NCBI GenBank assembly: GCA_020832135.1
Contig: JAFIFG010000123.1
Span: 62,001-126,000 of the forward strand
From: Clostridiaceae bacterium
GTDB lineage: Bacteria; Bacillota; Clostridia; Peptostreptococcales; Natronincolaceae
Reading direction: 5' to 3'
Length of the DNA: 64,000 bases
The notes below the pieces were generated by a model. It saw only the letters and a program-made list of their open reading frames with translations. It ran no database searches and was not told the origin of the DNA. A program made the translations under genes and the position numbers. Shown piece after piece: positions 24,118-33,287 of the stretch; the first letter of the stretch is position 1; each line of letters starts with the position of its first letter.

Positions 24118-24573
24118 TTACTTTATAGGTTTATCCTTCAATTGACCGTTGCAAACTCTACACTTATAGTTTTTGGCACCTCTACGGTAGCGGGTATAGG
24201 AGGTCTTGCATTTGGTACACACCCATTTCCACGAGGGGGATTTTAACTTTGCAGCTTCTTTAGCATATCTGGAGACAGTACCTCCCATGGCTTCTATTCT
24301 TTGTATTTCCTTTTTAAAAGTTGGGCCATGGTCTAGGATAATTAAATGAATCATTTCATGCAAGAGTGTGCTACCGATTTCCTCAGGAAATTTTTTATGA
24401 TAGTGGGTAGATAATCTAATAATTTTTTTTGAAGGATAGCACATCCCAGCAGACCTGGTTAATCTATTAGACCACTCGATAGTGACATTAGAAGGTAATT
24501 TCCCATTATAATATTTTGTGTTGAACTCCTCGTATAATGCATAAAGTTTTTCTGTAGCCATTAATTCCTTCAT
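24118..24573 (-). CDS. SprT-like zinc metalloprotease domain protein
   Basis: Small protein of 151 residues with the SprT/Spartan-like fold. The zinc-protease motif HEMIH is in LLHEMIHLIILDHGPTFKKE, which carries the third ligand His (DHG). The C-terminal zinc ribbon is CTKCKTSYTRYRRGAKNYKC then RVCNGQL. Eukaryotic Spartan cuts DNA-protein crosslinks; the bacterial role is mostly unknown, so a proteolytic repair role is analogy only. It is on the same strand as hutP but separated by 125 bases and a promoter. The 243 bases from 24574 to the next ORF are very A/T-rich and show nothing I can call. Confidence 0.88.
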   Translation of the reverse strand: MKELMATEKLYALYEEFNTKYYNGKLPSNVTIEWSNRLTRSAGMCYPSKKIIRLSTHYHKKFPEEIGSTLLHEMIHLIILDHGPTFKKEIQRIEAMGGTVSRYAKEAAKLKSPSWKWVCTKCKTSYTRYRRGAKNYKCRVCNGQLKDKPIK

Positions 24574-24816
24574 AATAGCCCCCTTTGTAATAAAAATTTA
24601 TAAATTTAATCATTTATTCATTATATGATACTTTTTTCAAAATAAATATATTTTAAAGGAAATTTATAGAGTTAAATCAAATATATATAATAAAGTAATT
24701 TAAGACCTATCATAAAAAACCATCATTTTACATAGAATAAAATGAAACTTAATTCAGAGAAAGTTGTTACATCTACAATAAACCAAAGCATGAAGTTTTG
24801 TTAGGGGATAATTTTC

Positions 24817-24990
24817 ATGAAAACTAAGGAGAATCTAGAGAGAAAGCTTACTATAGAAGAAATAAAGAGACAGCATAAAAGACAGCAGAGTAATCATATG
24901 TTTGAGGTTATTAGTTATATCCTTGAATTTTCTTTGCTATTAGGCTGTTTATTTGGGCTGTTAATGTTATTGGTTGAGATTTATACATAA
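24817..24990 (+). CDS. 57-residue single-pass membrane protein
   Basis: Small ORF with a good site (TTAGGGGAT before ATG) and its own terminator 12 bases after the stop. The first 27 residues are highly charged (KENLERKLTIEEIKRQHKRQQ) and would be cytoplasmic; residues 30-54 form one hydrophobic helix (VISYILEFSLLLGCLFGLLML). I do not recognise a family. It lies alone between the divergent SprT-like gene and the cell-division cluster. Its size and topology are like those of small regulatory membrane proteins, but no role is claimed. Confidence 0.6.
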   Translation: MKTKENLERKLTIEEIKRQHKRQQSNHMFEVISYILEFSLLLGCLFGLLMLLVEIYT

Positions 24991-25001
24991 ATACCACAGT
25001 G

Positions 25002-25028
25002 ACACACCTTTATAAGGGTGTTTTTTTA
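25002..25028 (+). terminator. Intrinsic terminator
   Basis: ACACCTT-TATA-AGGGTGT stem (one T-G wobble) followed by seven T residues, directly after the 57-residue ORF. Confidence 0.85.
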
Positions 25029-25143
25029 TGATTTTTTTTAATATAGTGCTATTGTACGATAAAAATTATTGTCTTTAATGAAGGAGTTTAAAGGAAAATG
25101 CAGAATAGATACTAATGGGAAATTAAACTAAAGGGTGATATTC

Positions 25144-26421
25144 ATGGAAAGGGAAAAAAGAAAAATCAAGAAAAGAAGGTTATCCAGTAGATTTAAAAAA
25201 CTACTTATAGGTATAATAGTGTTAGTATATTTTCTATCGAGGATACCATCCTTATTTAGTCAAGCTGGCAACACTCCTTATGTAGCAGAGTATGGTAAAA
25301 TAGAAAATGTAGCATCCCTACAGGGCTACATAGTTAGGGATGAGGAGATAATAAAAAGGGTAGACCAAGGTGAGTTAACTCTTCATGTCTCAGAAGGAGA
25401 GAAGGTAGCTAGAGGAGAGAAATTGGCTGTAGTTCATTTTCATGATTTAGATGAAAAAGCAGCTAAGGATTTGGAAATTATAAATCTAAGGATAGAAAAT
25501 ATTAAGGAAAAAAACGAAGAAACCCAAATTTTCAATAGTGATATTGTTAAGATTGATGAGGAAATTCATAAAATATCAAAGGAAATACAAGATTATATTA
25601 AGGCAGGTAAGTATGAAAAGATACATAGCTTAAAAGAAAATATGTTAGTGTTGACAGAGAAAAAAAGTATTATTGTAGGGGAAAGAAGCTTTTCTGGTAG
25701 AAACCTAGAACAATTAGAAAGACAACAACAGTCTCTAAAGGATAAAGTTAATGCTTCTATGCATACAATCTACAGTCAAGACCCTGGATACATTGCTCTA
25801 GGAAGTGACGGGTTAGAGGACTTGTTGAGTTTTACATCCATTGAAAATATAAACCCTGAAGAATTAGGAACAATAACAACCTCTCAAAATGATGATAAGG
25901 ATATGAATGTTATAAGAATTGTTAAGAGTCATCGTTGGAGTATTATAACAGAGGTGAAGGCAGAGGTAATTGAGGCACTGCAGGAAGGTAGACGCATGAA
26001 TCTACGACCTCAAGGAGAAAGTAGGGAATATAAGGCTACTGTCAGAAAGATTATAAGTTCAGAGGATGAAGAAACTGGTCTGGTGATTATGGACCTAACA
26101 GAGTTTATGGAGGGCATTTATAATAAACGCACGATCAACTTTGATTTGATAATAAACAACTATGAAGGTATTATACTACCCGGCTCAACTATTGTTGAAA
26201 AAGAGGGACAAGTTGGAGTGTATAGAGTTGATCTAAATGGGTTTGCGAAGTTTGTGCCAGTAAGGGTAAAAGGTAGCAATAGAGAATACTCTATTTTACA
26301 TAATGGATTCTTTGAAGGTAAAAATGAAAAGGATGAAATTGTTAGAATTAACACCATTAATTTTTATGATGAAATTGCTACAAATCCCAGTGCTTTAAAA
26401 GATGGTGATAGAATAAGATAA
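25144..26421 (+). CDS. HlyD-like membrane-anchored protein of the division cluster
   Basis: Protein of 425 residues with a basic N terminus, one transmembrane helix (about 22-40) and a large outer domain: a beta/lipoyl-like segment (VASLQGYIVRDEEII, LHVSEGEKVARGEKLAVVH), a coiled coil (about 105-200) and a C-terminal barrel-like part (GIILPGSTIVEKEGQVGVYRV). This resembles HlyD-type adaptor proteins, yet no partner efflux pump is nearby. In many Clostridia such a gene stands before yggS-sepF, as here (20-base gap), so an envelope or division role is more plausible than export. The start at 25144 follows AAAGGG. Confidence 0.82.
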   Translation: MEREKRKIKKRRLSSRFKKLLIGIIVLVYFLSRIPSLFSQAGNTPYVAEYGKIENVASLQGYIVRDEEIIKRVDQGELTLHVSEGEKVARGEKLAVVHFHDLDEKAAKDLEIINLRIENIKEKNEETQIFNSDIVKIDEEIHKISKEIQDYIKAGKYEKIHSLKENMLVLTEKKSIIVGERSFSGRNLEQLERQQQSLKDKVNASMHTIYSQDPGYIALGSDGLEDLLSFTSIENINPEELGTITTSQNDDKDMNVIRIVKSHRWSIITEVKAEVIEALQEGRRMNLRPQGESREYKATVRKIISSEDEETGLVIMDLTEFMEGIYNKRTINFDLIINNYEGIILPGSTIVEKEGQVGVYRVDLNGFAKFVPVRVKGSNREYSILHNGFFEGKNEKDEIVRINTINFYDEIATNPSALKDGDRIR

Positions 26422-26441
26422 ATAGAAAGGATGAGGTACCT

Positions 26442-27137
26442 TTGGCAATAAATATTGCAGAAAATCTTCAAATAGTAAAGGAACAAATAGAAGCTTCTGC
26501 TAAAAAAGCAGCTAGAGATCCCAAGGATATACAATTAATTGCTGTTACAAAAACAGTAGATGTTGAAACAATAAATGAGGCAATTAACCTGGGGGTACAG
26601 TGTATAGGTGAAAATAAGGTGCAAGAATTAACTGAAAAATATGATCATATAGGTGAAAAGGTAAAATACCATATGATTGGACATTTGCAAAAAAACAAGG
26701 TGAAATATATTATTGATAAGGTGGAACTAATACATTCTCTAGATTCTTATGAATTGGCTTTAGAAATAGAAAAAAGAGCTAAAAATATAGAAAAGGTAGT
26801 AGATTGTCTTTTGCAAGTAAATGTATCAGGAGAAGAATCCAAATTTGGTGTAGCACCTGAGGAGGCAGTACCTTTATTAAAAAAAATAAGTGAGTTGGAA
26901 CATTTACATATCACTGGTTTAATGACGATGGCGCCCTATATGGAAGACACTGAGGATGCTAGGATTTATTTTAAAAGATTAAAGACTTTGTCTGAAGAAA
27001 TTGATAAAATGAATCTAACAAATATAGATATGGAGTACTTATCCATGGGAATGTCAAATGATTTTGAAGTAGCTATTGAAGAAGGTGCAAATTTAGTAAG
27101 GGTTGGAAGTAGAATTTTTGGCGAAAGAAACTATTAA
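26442..27137 (+). CDS. YggS/YlmE family PLP-binding protein
   Basis: Pyridoxal-phosphate homeostasis protein (PLPHP family), a TIM-barrel protein that binds PLP without known catalysis. It has 231 residues. The PLP lysine lies in IQLIAVTKTVDVETINEA; GENKVQELTEKY, HMIGHLQKNKVKYI, HSLDSYELA, LLQVNVSGEESKFG and LSMGMSNDFEVAIEEGANLVRVGSRIFG complete the signature, of which only parts are quoted here. It starts with TTG after GGATGAGG. It is cotranscribed with sepF (24-base gap). Confidence 0.95.
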   Translation: MAINIAENLQIVKEQIEASAKKAARDPKDIQLIAVTKTVDVETINEAINLGVQCIGENKVQELTEKYDHIGEKVKYHMIGHLQKNKVKYIIDKVELIHSLDSYELALEIEKRAKNIEKVVDCLLQVNVSGEESKFGVAPEEAVPLLKKISELEHLHITGLMTMAPYMEDTEDARIYFKRLKTLSEEIDKMNLTNIDMEYLSMGMSNDFEVAIEEGANLVRVGSRIFGERNY

Positions 27138-27161
27138 TTCAGGAGGGAGAGAATAAGCAGT

Positions 27162-27605
27162 ATGGCGGGTAAAATTTTAGAAAAAATGAAATACTTTATG
27201 GGACTAGATGTTTTTGAAGAAGAAGAGGTTGAGGGAGAAGAAGAACAACAGGTAGAAGATGGTATGACACCTATCTTTAGTAACAGTAAAAAAAATAAAA
27301 TTTTGAATATACATACTACAACTCAAATGAAGGTTATTATTTATGAACCTAATGATTTTGAAGAGGCACCAAGTATTGTAGATAGCTTGAAAAACAGAAA
27401 ACCTGTTATCATAAATCTTGAGAATGCAGAACCAGAGTTGGCAAGAAAGTTTTTTGACTTTTTGAATGGAGCAATATATGCCTTGGATGGAAATATCCAA
27501 AAAGTTTCTACGGGTATCTTTATACTAGCCCCTAATAATGTTGATATTAGTGGTAGTATCAAAGAAGAGCTAAAAAACAAAGGTGTATTTCCTTGGCAGA
27601 AGTAA
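27162..27605 (+). CDS. sepF: Cell division protein SepF
   Basis: Cytoplasmic FtsZ-binding protein that forms rings and tethers the Z-ring to the membrane. It has 147 residues. The N-terminal amphipathic membrane-binding helix (AGKILEKMKYFMGL) is followed by an acidic linker (EEEEVEGEEEQQVEDG) and the SepF core with MKVIIYEPNDFEEAPSIVDSL, PVIINLEN, KFFDFLNGAIYALDG and IFILAPNNVDISG. Order yggS-sepF-yggT-ylmH-divIVA is the standard Firmicutes division cluster. Good AGGAGGGAG site. Confidence 0.95.
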   Translation: MAGKILEKMKYFMGLDVFEEEEVEGEEEQQVEDGMTPIFSNSKKNKILNIHTTTQMKVIIYEPNDFEEAPSIVDSLKNRKPVIINLENAEPELARKFFDFLNGAIYALDGNIQKVSTGIFILAPNNVDISGSIKEELKNKGVFPWQK

Positions 27606-27643
27606 AGTGAGGCTTAGATAAAAATAAAGGAGTGTGATTTTGT

Positions 27644-27922
27644 TTGTTTTCAACTGTTGATGTCATAAGGGCATTACATTATTTAGCACGATTAATTAAC
27701 ATATTTATATTAGTTAGAGTGTTGTTTTCATGGGTAAATCCAAATCCCCACAGCTCTCTTGTCCAATTCATTTATGGGGTTACAGAGCCAATATTAGCAC
27801 CGGTAAGAGGTCTTATACAGAAACTGGGTTATAATGGAATGATAGATTTTTCACCTATTTTGGCTATATTAATAGTTAATATGTTGCAGTCCTTTTTGAT
27901 AAGGTTAATAATAGGTTTATAA
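27644..27922 (+). CDS. YggT family membrane protein
   Basis: Small integral membrane protein of 92 residues with two hydrophobic segments (about 8-30 and 68-92) and the YggT motif LFSWVNPNPHSSLVQFIYGVTEPILAPVRGLI between them, cited here as SWVNPNP and TEPILAPVRG. Likely TTG start at 27644 with AAAGGAG upstream. The last base is shared with the ATG of ylmH (TTTATAATG junction), so the two are coupled. Family role is unclear; it is linked to division and osmotic tolerance. Confidence 0.92.
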   Translation: MFSTVDVIRALHYLARLINIFILVRVLFSWVNPNPHSSLVQFIYGVTEPILAPVRGLIQKLGYNGMIDFSPILAILIVNMLQSFLIRLIIGL

Positions 27923-28707
27923 TGAACAAAGAAATATATTTACAACATGTCCAGGAAGAAGGCTTGAAAATACTACTGGTTAAGATATTGGACAAGGTAG
28001 AAATTGTCTTGAAAAATCATGAGGTGAAAACAACAGATTTTTTAAATCCCTACGAGGTAAAGGTAACTACTAAAATCTTAAGGAATTTTCAAGACGTTAA
28101 CTATATAGTGGCTGGAGGTTATGATTCTGCGGAACGGAGTATTATAATTATGTTCCCAGACTACTTACAGTTAGATGATATAGATATTCCTTTAACGGCA
28201 TTAGAAATCACAGGTAATTTAAAGTTTAAGACGTTGAATCATAGAGATTATTTAGGTTCTATACTTTCCCTAGGAATAAAGCGGGAAAAAATAGGAGATA
28301 TTCTAATTCATGATGACTGTTGTCAATTAATAGTTCAAAATGATTTGAAGGACTTTTTAAAATTCAATTTACAAAAAGTTTCTAATACTACTATAGCTAT
28401 TAAGGAAATAGATATAGAGGATATAATGGCTGTAGAAATTAATTATACAAATATATCTGGTACTGTAGCATCCTTACGGGTAGACAGTATTTTAGGTCTA
28501 GGCTTTAAAGTCTCAAGATCAGAAGCACAGAGTCTAATCTCAAAGGAAAGAGTCTATATTAATTGGGGAATAACAACAAAGAAATTTCAAGAAATAAGTG
28601 TTGACGATGTAATCTCCGTAAGGGGTAAAGGAAGAATTATTATCGAGGATATTCAAGGAACATCAAGATCAGGAAGAATTCATGTGAAACTTAAAAAACC
28701 AATATAA
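27922..28707 (+). CDS. YlmH family S4-domain RNA-binding protein
   Basis: RNA-binding protein of 261 residues with an N-terminal YlmH-specific domain (IVAGGYDSAERSIIIMFPDY; TALEITGNLKFKTLNHRDYLGSIL region) and a C-terminal S4 domain (VDSILGLGFKVSRSEAQSLI; VRGKGRIII). YlmH homologues act on stalled large ribosomal subunits as a quality-control factor parallel to RqcH, and rqcH is also in this window. The position between yggT and divIVA is conserved. The gene starts at the yggT stop. Confidence 0.94.
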   Translation: MNKEIYLQHVQEEGLKILLVKILDKVEIVLKNHEVKTTDFLNPYEVKVTTKILRNFQDVNYIVAGGYDSAERSIIIMFPDYLQLDDIDIPLTALEITGNLKFKTLNHRDYLGSILSLGIKREKIGDILIHDDCCQLIVQNDLKDFLKFNLQKVSNTTIAIKEIDIEDIMAVEINYTNISGTVASLRVDSILGLGFKVSRSEAQSLISKERVYINWGITTKKFQEISVDDVISVRGKGRIIIEDIQGTSRSGRIHVKLKKPI

Positions 28708-28728
28708 TTTTATGTGGAGGTGACTTTC

Positions 28729-29190
28729 ATGCTTACACCATTAGATATACAAAATAAAGAATTTAAAAAGTCATTTAGAGGCTACAAAGAAGAGGAAGTT
28801 GATGAATTTTTAGATGAACTTATGGTGCACTATGAAAAGCTATATAAGGAAAATGCCGAACTGAAGGATAAAGTAGAAAAGGTACACGACAAAGTAGATC
28901 AATACAAAAATATGGAAGAAACTTTAAAAAATACTTTGGTGGTGGCACAAACTACAGCCGACGAAGTAAGGAACAATGCATCTCAAAAATCTCAATTAAT
29001 CATTGAAGAAGCAGAGATGAAGGCTAAAGAAATCATAAACAATGCTAAAAAAGACGTTGGAAATGTGAAACGAGAGTATGAAGAGGTTAAAAAGCAAATG
29101 GAAGTATTTAAAACTAGATATAAAACATTACTACAGTCTCAATTAGAGACATTGATAGAGACAAAAGAAGAACAATTACAGGAGAATTAG
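28729..29190 (+). CDS. divIVA: DivIVA family polar/septal coiled-coil protein
   Basis: Cytoplasmic scaffold that binds curved membrane at poles and septa. The N-terminal lipid-binding domain is complete (MLTPLDIQNKEFKKSFRGY, EEEVDEFLDELM). It is followed by a long coiled coil (about 35-150). With 153 residues it is of normal size. The ATG at 28729 follows GGAGGTGA; the GTG at 28714 is part of the site itself and rejected. A terminator closes the division cluster 35 bases later. Confidence 0.95.
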   Translation: MLTPLDIQNKEFKKSFRGYKEEEVDEFLDELMVHYEKLYKENAELKDKVEKVHDKVDQYKNMEETLKNTLVVAQTTADEVRNNASQKSQLIIEEAEMKAKEIINNAKKDVGNVKREYEEVKKQMEVFKTRYKTLLQSQLETLIETKEEQLQEN

Positions 29191-29225
29191 CCGTATTGCT
29201 TGGGAAATAAGTTATAAAGTAGAAG

Positions 29226-29257
29226 TCTCGTTCTAGATCTATTGAACGAGATTTTTT
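29226..29257 (+). terminator. Terminator of the division cluster
   Basis: TCTCGTTC and GAACGAGA pair across a 10-base loop and are followed by six T residues. Confidence 0.9.
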
Positions 29258-29288
29258 ATTCTGAAAATAAAAAACTGGAGGTAATGAA

Positions 29289-29987
29289 ATGAAAAGAATC
29301 GGTATAATTGGTGCTATGGACGAAGAAGTAGATATTTTAAAGGAAGAGATGAAAATACAGGAAGTGAAAAATATAGCAGGTATGGACTTTTATATAGGAT
29401 CACTAATGAATCAATCTGTTGTATTGGTTAGATGTGGAATAGGGAAAGTAAATGCAGCGATTTGCACACAAATTTTAATTGGTCAATTGGGAGTAACAGA
29501 AGTTATAAATACTGGAGTAGCCGGTGCAGTACATGAAGACTTAGATGTTTTAGATGTGGTTATCTCTACAGACGTACAACAACACGATTTTGATGTAACT
29601 GGATTTGGGCATGAATTAGGTGAAATACCTAGAATGGATACATCTATCTTCAAAGCTAACGAAGAACTTTTACAGAAGGCCTACCATGCTACAGATGAAA
29701 CCTTAGAGGGACAAAAAGTGCTAAAGGGAAGAATTGTATCTGGAGATGTCTTTGTAAGTAGTGGTGAATTAAAGGATAAACTTAAGGAAGTGTTCCATGC
29801 CTATGCAACGGAGATGGAGGGTGCAGCCATTGGACATGCATGCTATCTAAATAAAGTACCTTTTGTTATTATTAGGGCTATGTCTGATAAAGCAGATGGT
29901 TCTGCACATCACAATTTTAACGAATTTGTAAAAAAGGCATCTGAAAATTCTAAGTCTATTGTAATGAAGATGTTAAAGGAAATGTAA
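29289..29987 (+). CDS. mtnN: 5'-methylthioadenosine/S-adenosylhomocysteine nucleosidase
   Basis: Hydrolyses MTA and SAH to adenine and the thioribose or ribosyl-homocysteine product, recycling methyl-cycle by-products. The 232 residues carry GIIGAMDEEVDIL, the catalytic Glu region, GIGKVNAAICTQ, NTGVAGAVHEDLDVLDVVIST, ATEMEGAAIGHACY with the ribose-binding Glu, and RAMSDKADGSA with the catalytic Asp. Site GGAGG lies 7 bases before ATG. It appears monocistronic: a terminator precedes it and 160 A/T-rich bases follow. Confidence 0.96.
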   Translation: MKRIGIIGAMDEEVDILKEEMKIQEVKNIAGMDFYIGSLMNQSVVLVRCGIGKVNAAICTQILIGQLGVTEVINTGVAGAVHEDLDVLDVVISTDVQQHDFDVTGFGHELGEIPRMDTSIFKANEELLQKAYHATDETLEGQKVLKGRIVSGDVFVSSGELKDKLKEVFHAYATEMEGAAIGHACYLNKVPFVIIRAMSDKADGSAHHNFNEFVKKASENSKSIVMKMLKEM

Positions 29988-30147
29988 AAACAAATAAATA
30001 AATAAATCCTATCTATAATTTATATGAATAACACTTCCTCTAAAAATCAAACAATATATTATAAGCTATTCAATAAAAGCTAATTCAATGGTAAAAGAAA
30101 TAAAATTTATTGAAAAGGTTAAAATATAATGACAGAGGAGAGTTCAT

Positions 30148-30444
30148 ATGTCTAAAGATAATAAAGGCCCTAACCTAGGAGAAAAAATGGAGAAATTATC
30201 GAGAAAAATGGATAATATGAGGGTGGCTGAATATGTAGAAATGATGGCCAATCCTAAAAGGCTTTTTCTAATGAATTTTGTCTTGGGTATGTTTAGAGGC
30301 ATAGGGATGGGCATAGGTTTTACTCTGTTAACTGGTTTGATTATAGCTTCTTTAGCTTATGTTTTACGGGGATGGGTGAATCTTCCTTATATAGGAAAGA
30401 TTATAGCTGATCTAATAGAAATCATTGAAAATTATAGGATATAG
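30148..30444 (+). CDS. DUF5665 membrane protein
   Basis: Small protein of 98 residues: an amphipathic helix (KMEKLSRKMDNMRVAEYVEMM) leads into a hydrophobic hairpin (FVLGMFRGIGMGIGFTLLTGL and IIASLAYVL) and a C-terminal amphipathic helix. This arrangement is that of the DUF5665 family in Clostridia, function unknown. Site GAGGAGAG. It is 17 bases before the YteA gene and probably cotranscribed with it. Confidence 0.85.
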   Translation: MSKDNKGPNLGEKMEKLSRKMDNMRVAEYVEMMANPKRLFLMNFVLGMFRGIGMGIGFTLLTGLIIASLAYVLRGWVNLPYIGKIIADLIEIIENYRI

Positions 30445-30461
30445 ATAGGAGGATCAGAATT

Positions 30462-31127
30462 TTGGATATACAAAAACAAAAACATTATAAAAAGCTTTTG
30501 TTACAGGAAAAGCAGGAAGTGATAGATACCCTTAGAAGAATGGAGGAACATCAGCCGAAAAGTGCTTCTATGAGGGAATATACTGAAGAGCTATCAGCCT
30601 ATGATAACCATCCTGCTGATTTAGGCACAGAAATGTTCTTAACTTCAATGCAGGCAAATTTAGAGGATAACGAAAAATATCGTTTAAATGAAATAGAAGA
30701 TGCTCTAGCGAGGCTAGAGCAGGGAGAGTACGGTGTTTGTAGAGGATGCGGTAATGAAATAAAAGATGAAAGACTTGAAATTTTACCAGAGGCTGCTACT
30801 TGCATGGAGTGTGAAAAAGGAGAAGTAGCACTATATGATTCTGATGCAAATAGACCTGTGGAGGAAAGACTGTTAAGCCCTCCCTTTGGTCGAACCTATA
30901 AAGATACAGATGACTATACAGGTTATGATGGTGAAGATGCTTATCAAGAGGTAGCCAAATATAACGAAGTAAAGAGTGACCCATCCTTCTCTACAGGAGA
31001 TCATCAAGGTGTGTTTGATGAATACAGCTTAGGCACAGTGGGAGGGACGGATAAAATATCAGAAGAGTATTATGAAGAGCAATTGCCTGAGGTGGAGGGA
31101 GAGAAGAGAAATAAAGATTCAGAATAA
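30462..31127 (+). CDS. YteA-type TraR/DksA C4 zinc-finger protein
   Basis: Cytoplasmic protein of 221 residues with a DksA/TraR-like layout: N-terminal coiled coil (about 1-90) including DNHPADLGTEMF, then the zinc finger CRGCGNEI...CMECE at about 87-112 (four Cys). The long acidic tail (about 115-221) has PPFGRTYKD, YDGEDAYQEVAKY and SDPSFSTGDH, which is specific to the YteA subgroup. In Bacillus YteA-like proteins are sporulation-associated; a direct RNA polymerase role is not shown. TTG start after a perfect AGGAGG. Confidence 0.9.
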   Translation: MDIQKQKHYKKLLLQEKQEVIDTLRRMEEHQPKSASMREYTEELSAYDNHPADLGTEMFLTSMQANLEDNEKYRLNEIEDALARLEQGEYGVCRGCGNEIKDERLEILPEAATCMECEKGEVALYDSDANRPVEERLLSPPFGRTYKDTDDYTGYDGEDAYQEVAKYNEVKSDPSFSTGDHQGVFDEYSLGTVGGTDKISEEYYEEQLPEVEGEKRNKDSE

Positions 31128-31130
31128 CAA

Positions 31131-31170
31131 TATAGAAAAAAGGTACGATTTGTATCTTTTTTCTATTTCT
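31131..31170 (+). terminator. Intrinsic terminator after yteA-like gene
   Basis: ATAGAAAAAAGGTAC and GTATCTTTTTTCTAT form a 15-base stem with one G-T pair and a 6-base loop; the T run is part of the right arm. It starts just after the stop codon. Confidence 0.8.
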
Positions 31171-31220
31171 AATGTTATAATCAATGGAAGTAAAAGATAG
31201 GAAGAGGAGTGGGGACAAGA

Positions 31221-31670
31221 ATGAAGTACTATTTAACTTTAGTTGTACTGCTGATGGATCAATTAACAAAATTGTGGGCCAGTACTTATCTACAACTGCA
31301 AGGAAGCATACCAATTTTGGAAAATATATTTCACTTAACCTATGTAGAAAATCGCGGTGCAGCTTTTGGTGTATTGCATGGACAAAGATGGTTTTTTATT
31401 TTAATTACCATTGCAATAGTAGGATTTATACTTATTTATTTTAGTTTAAATAAAAATTATCCAAAACCTATGATGATAGGGTTAAGTTTAATTGTAGCAG
31501 GAGCTTTAGGCAATTTGATTGATCGAGTAGTATATGGTTATGTTGTAGATTTTTTTGATTTTAGAGTGTGGCCAGTGTTTAATATAGCTGATATGGCTAT
31601 TGTGGTAGGACAGATTTTAGTAGCTTACGTTATACTAAAATATGATAATTTGAATCAAAAGGAGATGTAG
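31221..31670 (+). CDS. lspA: Lipoprotein signal peptidase
   Basis: Membrane aspartyl protease that removes the signal peptide from prolipoproteins after lipidation. It has 149 residues with four helices and both catalytic aspartates: GNLIDRVVYG and FNIADMAIVVG. The conserved LDQxTK-like DQLTKLWA and YVENRGAAFGV are present. The start at 31221 leaves 10 bases after AGGAG; the GTG at 31209 overlaps the site. It is followed after 3 bases by the RluD gene, the common lspA-rluD pair. Confidence 0.96.
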   Translation: MKYYLTLVVLLMDQLTKLWASTYLQLQGSIPILENIFHLTYVENRGAAFGVLHGQRWFFILITIAIVGFILIYFSLNKNYPKPMMIGLSLIVAGALGNLIDRVVYGYVVDFFDFRVWPVFNIADMAIVVGQILVAYVILKYDNLNQKEM

Positions 31671-31673
31671 ATC

Positions 31674-32591
31674 TTGGAGAAGGAGACCTTTGTTGTAACA
31701 GAAGAAGAAGAGGGTGTAAGGTTGGACCTCTACATTTCAGAACAATATCAGGAACTAAGTAGAAGCTATGTTCAAAAGCTTATCAAGGATCAATCAGTAA
31801 CTGTAAATGAAAAACATGAAAAAAATCGATATATGGTGAAACATGGAGATCATATCGAGGTGTTGGTGCCTTCTCCTAAGGAGTTGGATATAGAACCTCA
31901 AAATATACCGATAGACATAATATATGAGGATGATGATCTAGTGGTGGTAAATAAGCCACAGGATATGGTGGTGCATCCTGCTCCAGGTAATTATGACAAT
32001 ACCTTAGTAAATGCATTGTTGTACCATTGCAAAGGCAAATTATCTTCTATCAATGGTATTATTAGACCAGGGATTGTGCATAGAATAGATAAAAACACCT
32101 CAGGATTATTAATGGTGGCAAAAAACAATAATGCCCATAATTCCTTAGCACAGCAACTTAAAGAACATTCCATAACTAGGAAATATCATGCTATTGCTTT
32201 AGGCAATATAAAGGAGCAAAAAGCTACAATTGATGCACCTATTGCACGTCATGCTACAAACAGATTAAAGATGGCAGTGGTGGAGGATGGCAGGGATGCT
32301 ATAACCCATATCAAAGTACTTGAGAGGTTCCAGGGCTATACATATATTGAAGCTCAATTAGAGACTGGAAGGACTCATCAGATAAGAGTTCACCTATCTT
32401 ATATAAAACATCCCGTTGTAGGGGATGAGACATATGGACCTAAAGCATCGAAATTTAATCTCAAGGGTCAAGTGCTACATGCAAGGACATTAGGTTTCGT
32501 GCACCCTACTAAAGGAGAATATATGGAGTTTGAAGCACCTTTACCACCATATTTTGAAAAGTTATTAAAAAATTTCAGAGATAGAGCATAA
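31674..32591 (+). CDS. RluD-family 23S rRNA pseudouridine synthase
   Basis: Converts specific uridines in large-subunit rRNA to pseudouridine. The 305 residues have an N-terminal S4 domain (VRLDLYISEQYQELSRSYVQKLI) and a catalytic domain with HRIDKNTSGLLMVAK containing the catalytic Asp, VNKPQDMVVHPAPG and LETGRTHQIRVHL. Starts with TTG after AAAGGAGATG that overlaps the lspA end. In B. subtilis the equivalent is YlyB; the exact target site cannot be assigned. Confidence 0.94.
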   Translation: MEKETFVVTEEEEGVRLDLYISEQYQELSRSYVQKLIKDQSVTVNEKHEKNRYMVKHGDHIEVLVPSPKELDIEPQNIPIDIIYEDDDLVVVNKPQDMVVHPAPGNYDNTLVNALLYHCKGKLSSINGIIRPGIVHRIDKNTSGLLMVAKNNNAHNSLAQQLKEHSITRKYHAIALGNIKEQKATIDAPIARHATNRLKMAVVEDGRDAITHIKVLERFQGYTYIEAQLETGRTHQIRVHLSYIKHPVVGDETYGPKASKFNLKGQVLHARTLGFVHPTKGEYMEFEAPLPPYFEKLLKNFRDRA

Positions 32592-32636
32592 AGACTTGAA
32601 AACACTAGGGGATATTTACATACAGGAAAATTGTAG

Positions 32637-33188
<552 letters not shown>

Positions 33189-33212
33189 ACCTTATAAAAG
33201 CTAAAAAATTAA

Positions 33213-33263
33213 AGAATACAAAACCTATGAAGGTGATAATAGCCCTCATAGGTTTTGTATTCT
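33213..33263. terminator. Bidirectional terminator between pyrR and rqcH
   Basis: Eighteen-base perfect arms (AGAATACAAAACCTATGA and complement) with a 15-base loop, between convergent genes. On the minus strand the 3' side is followed by a T-rich stretch, so it mainly terminates rqcH. Confidence 0.85.
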
Positions 33264-33287
33264 CTGAAGTGGAAAAGTAAAGTCTGC

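Noticed and set aside
31184-31444. 86-residue plus-strand ORF over lspA
   Set aside because: Shadow of lspA in another frame; lspA has all catalytic motifs.
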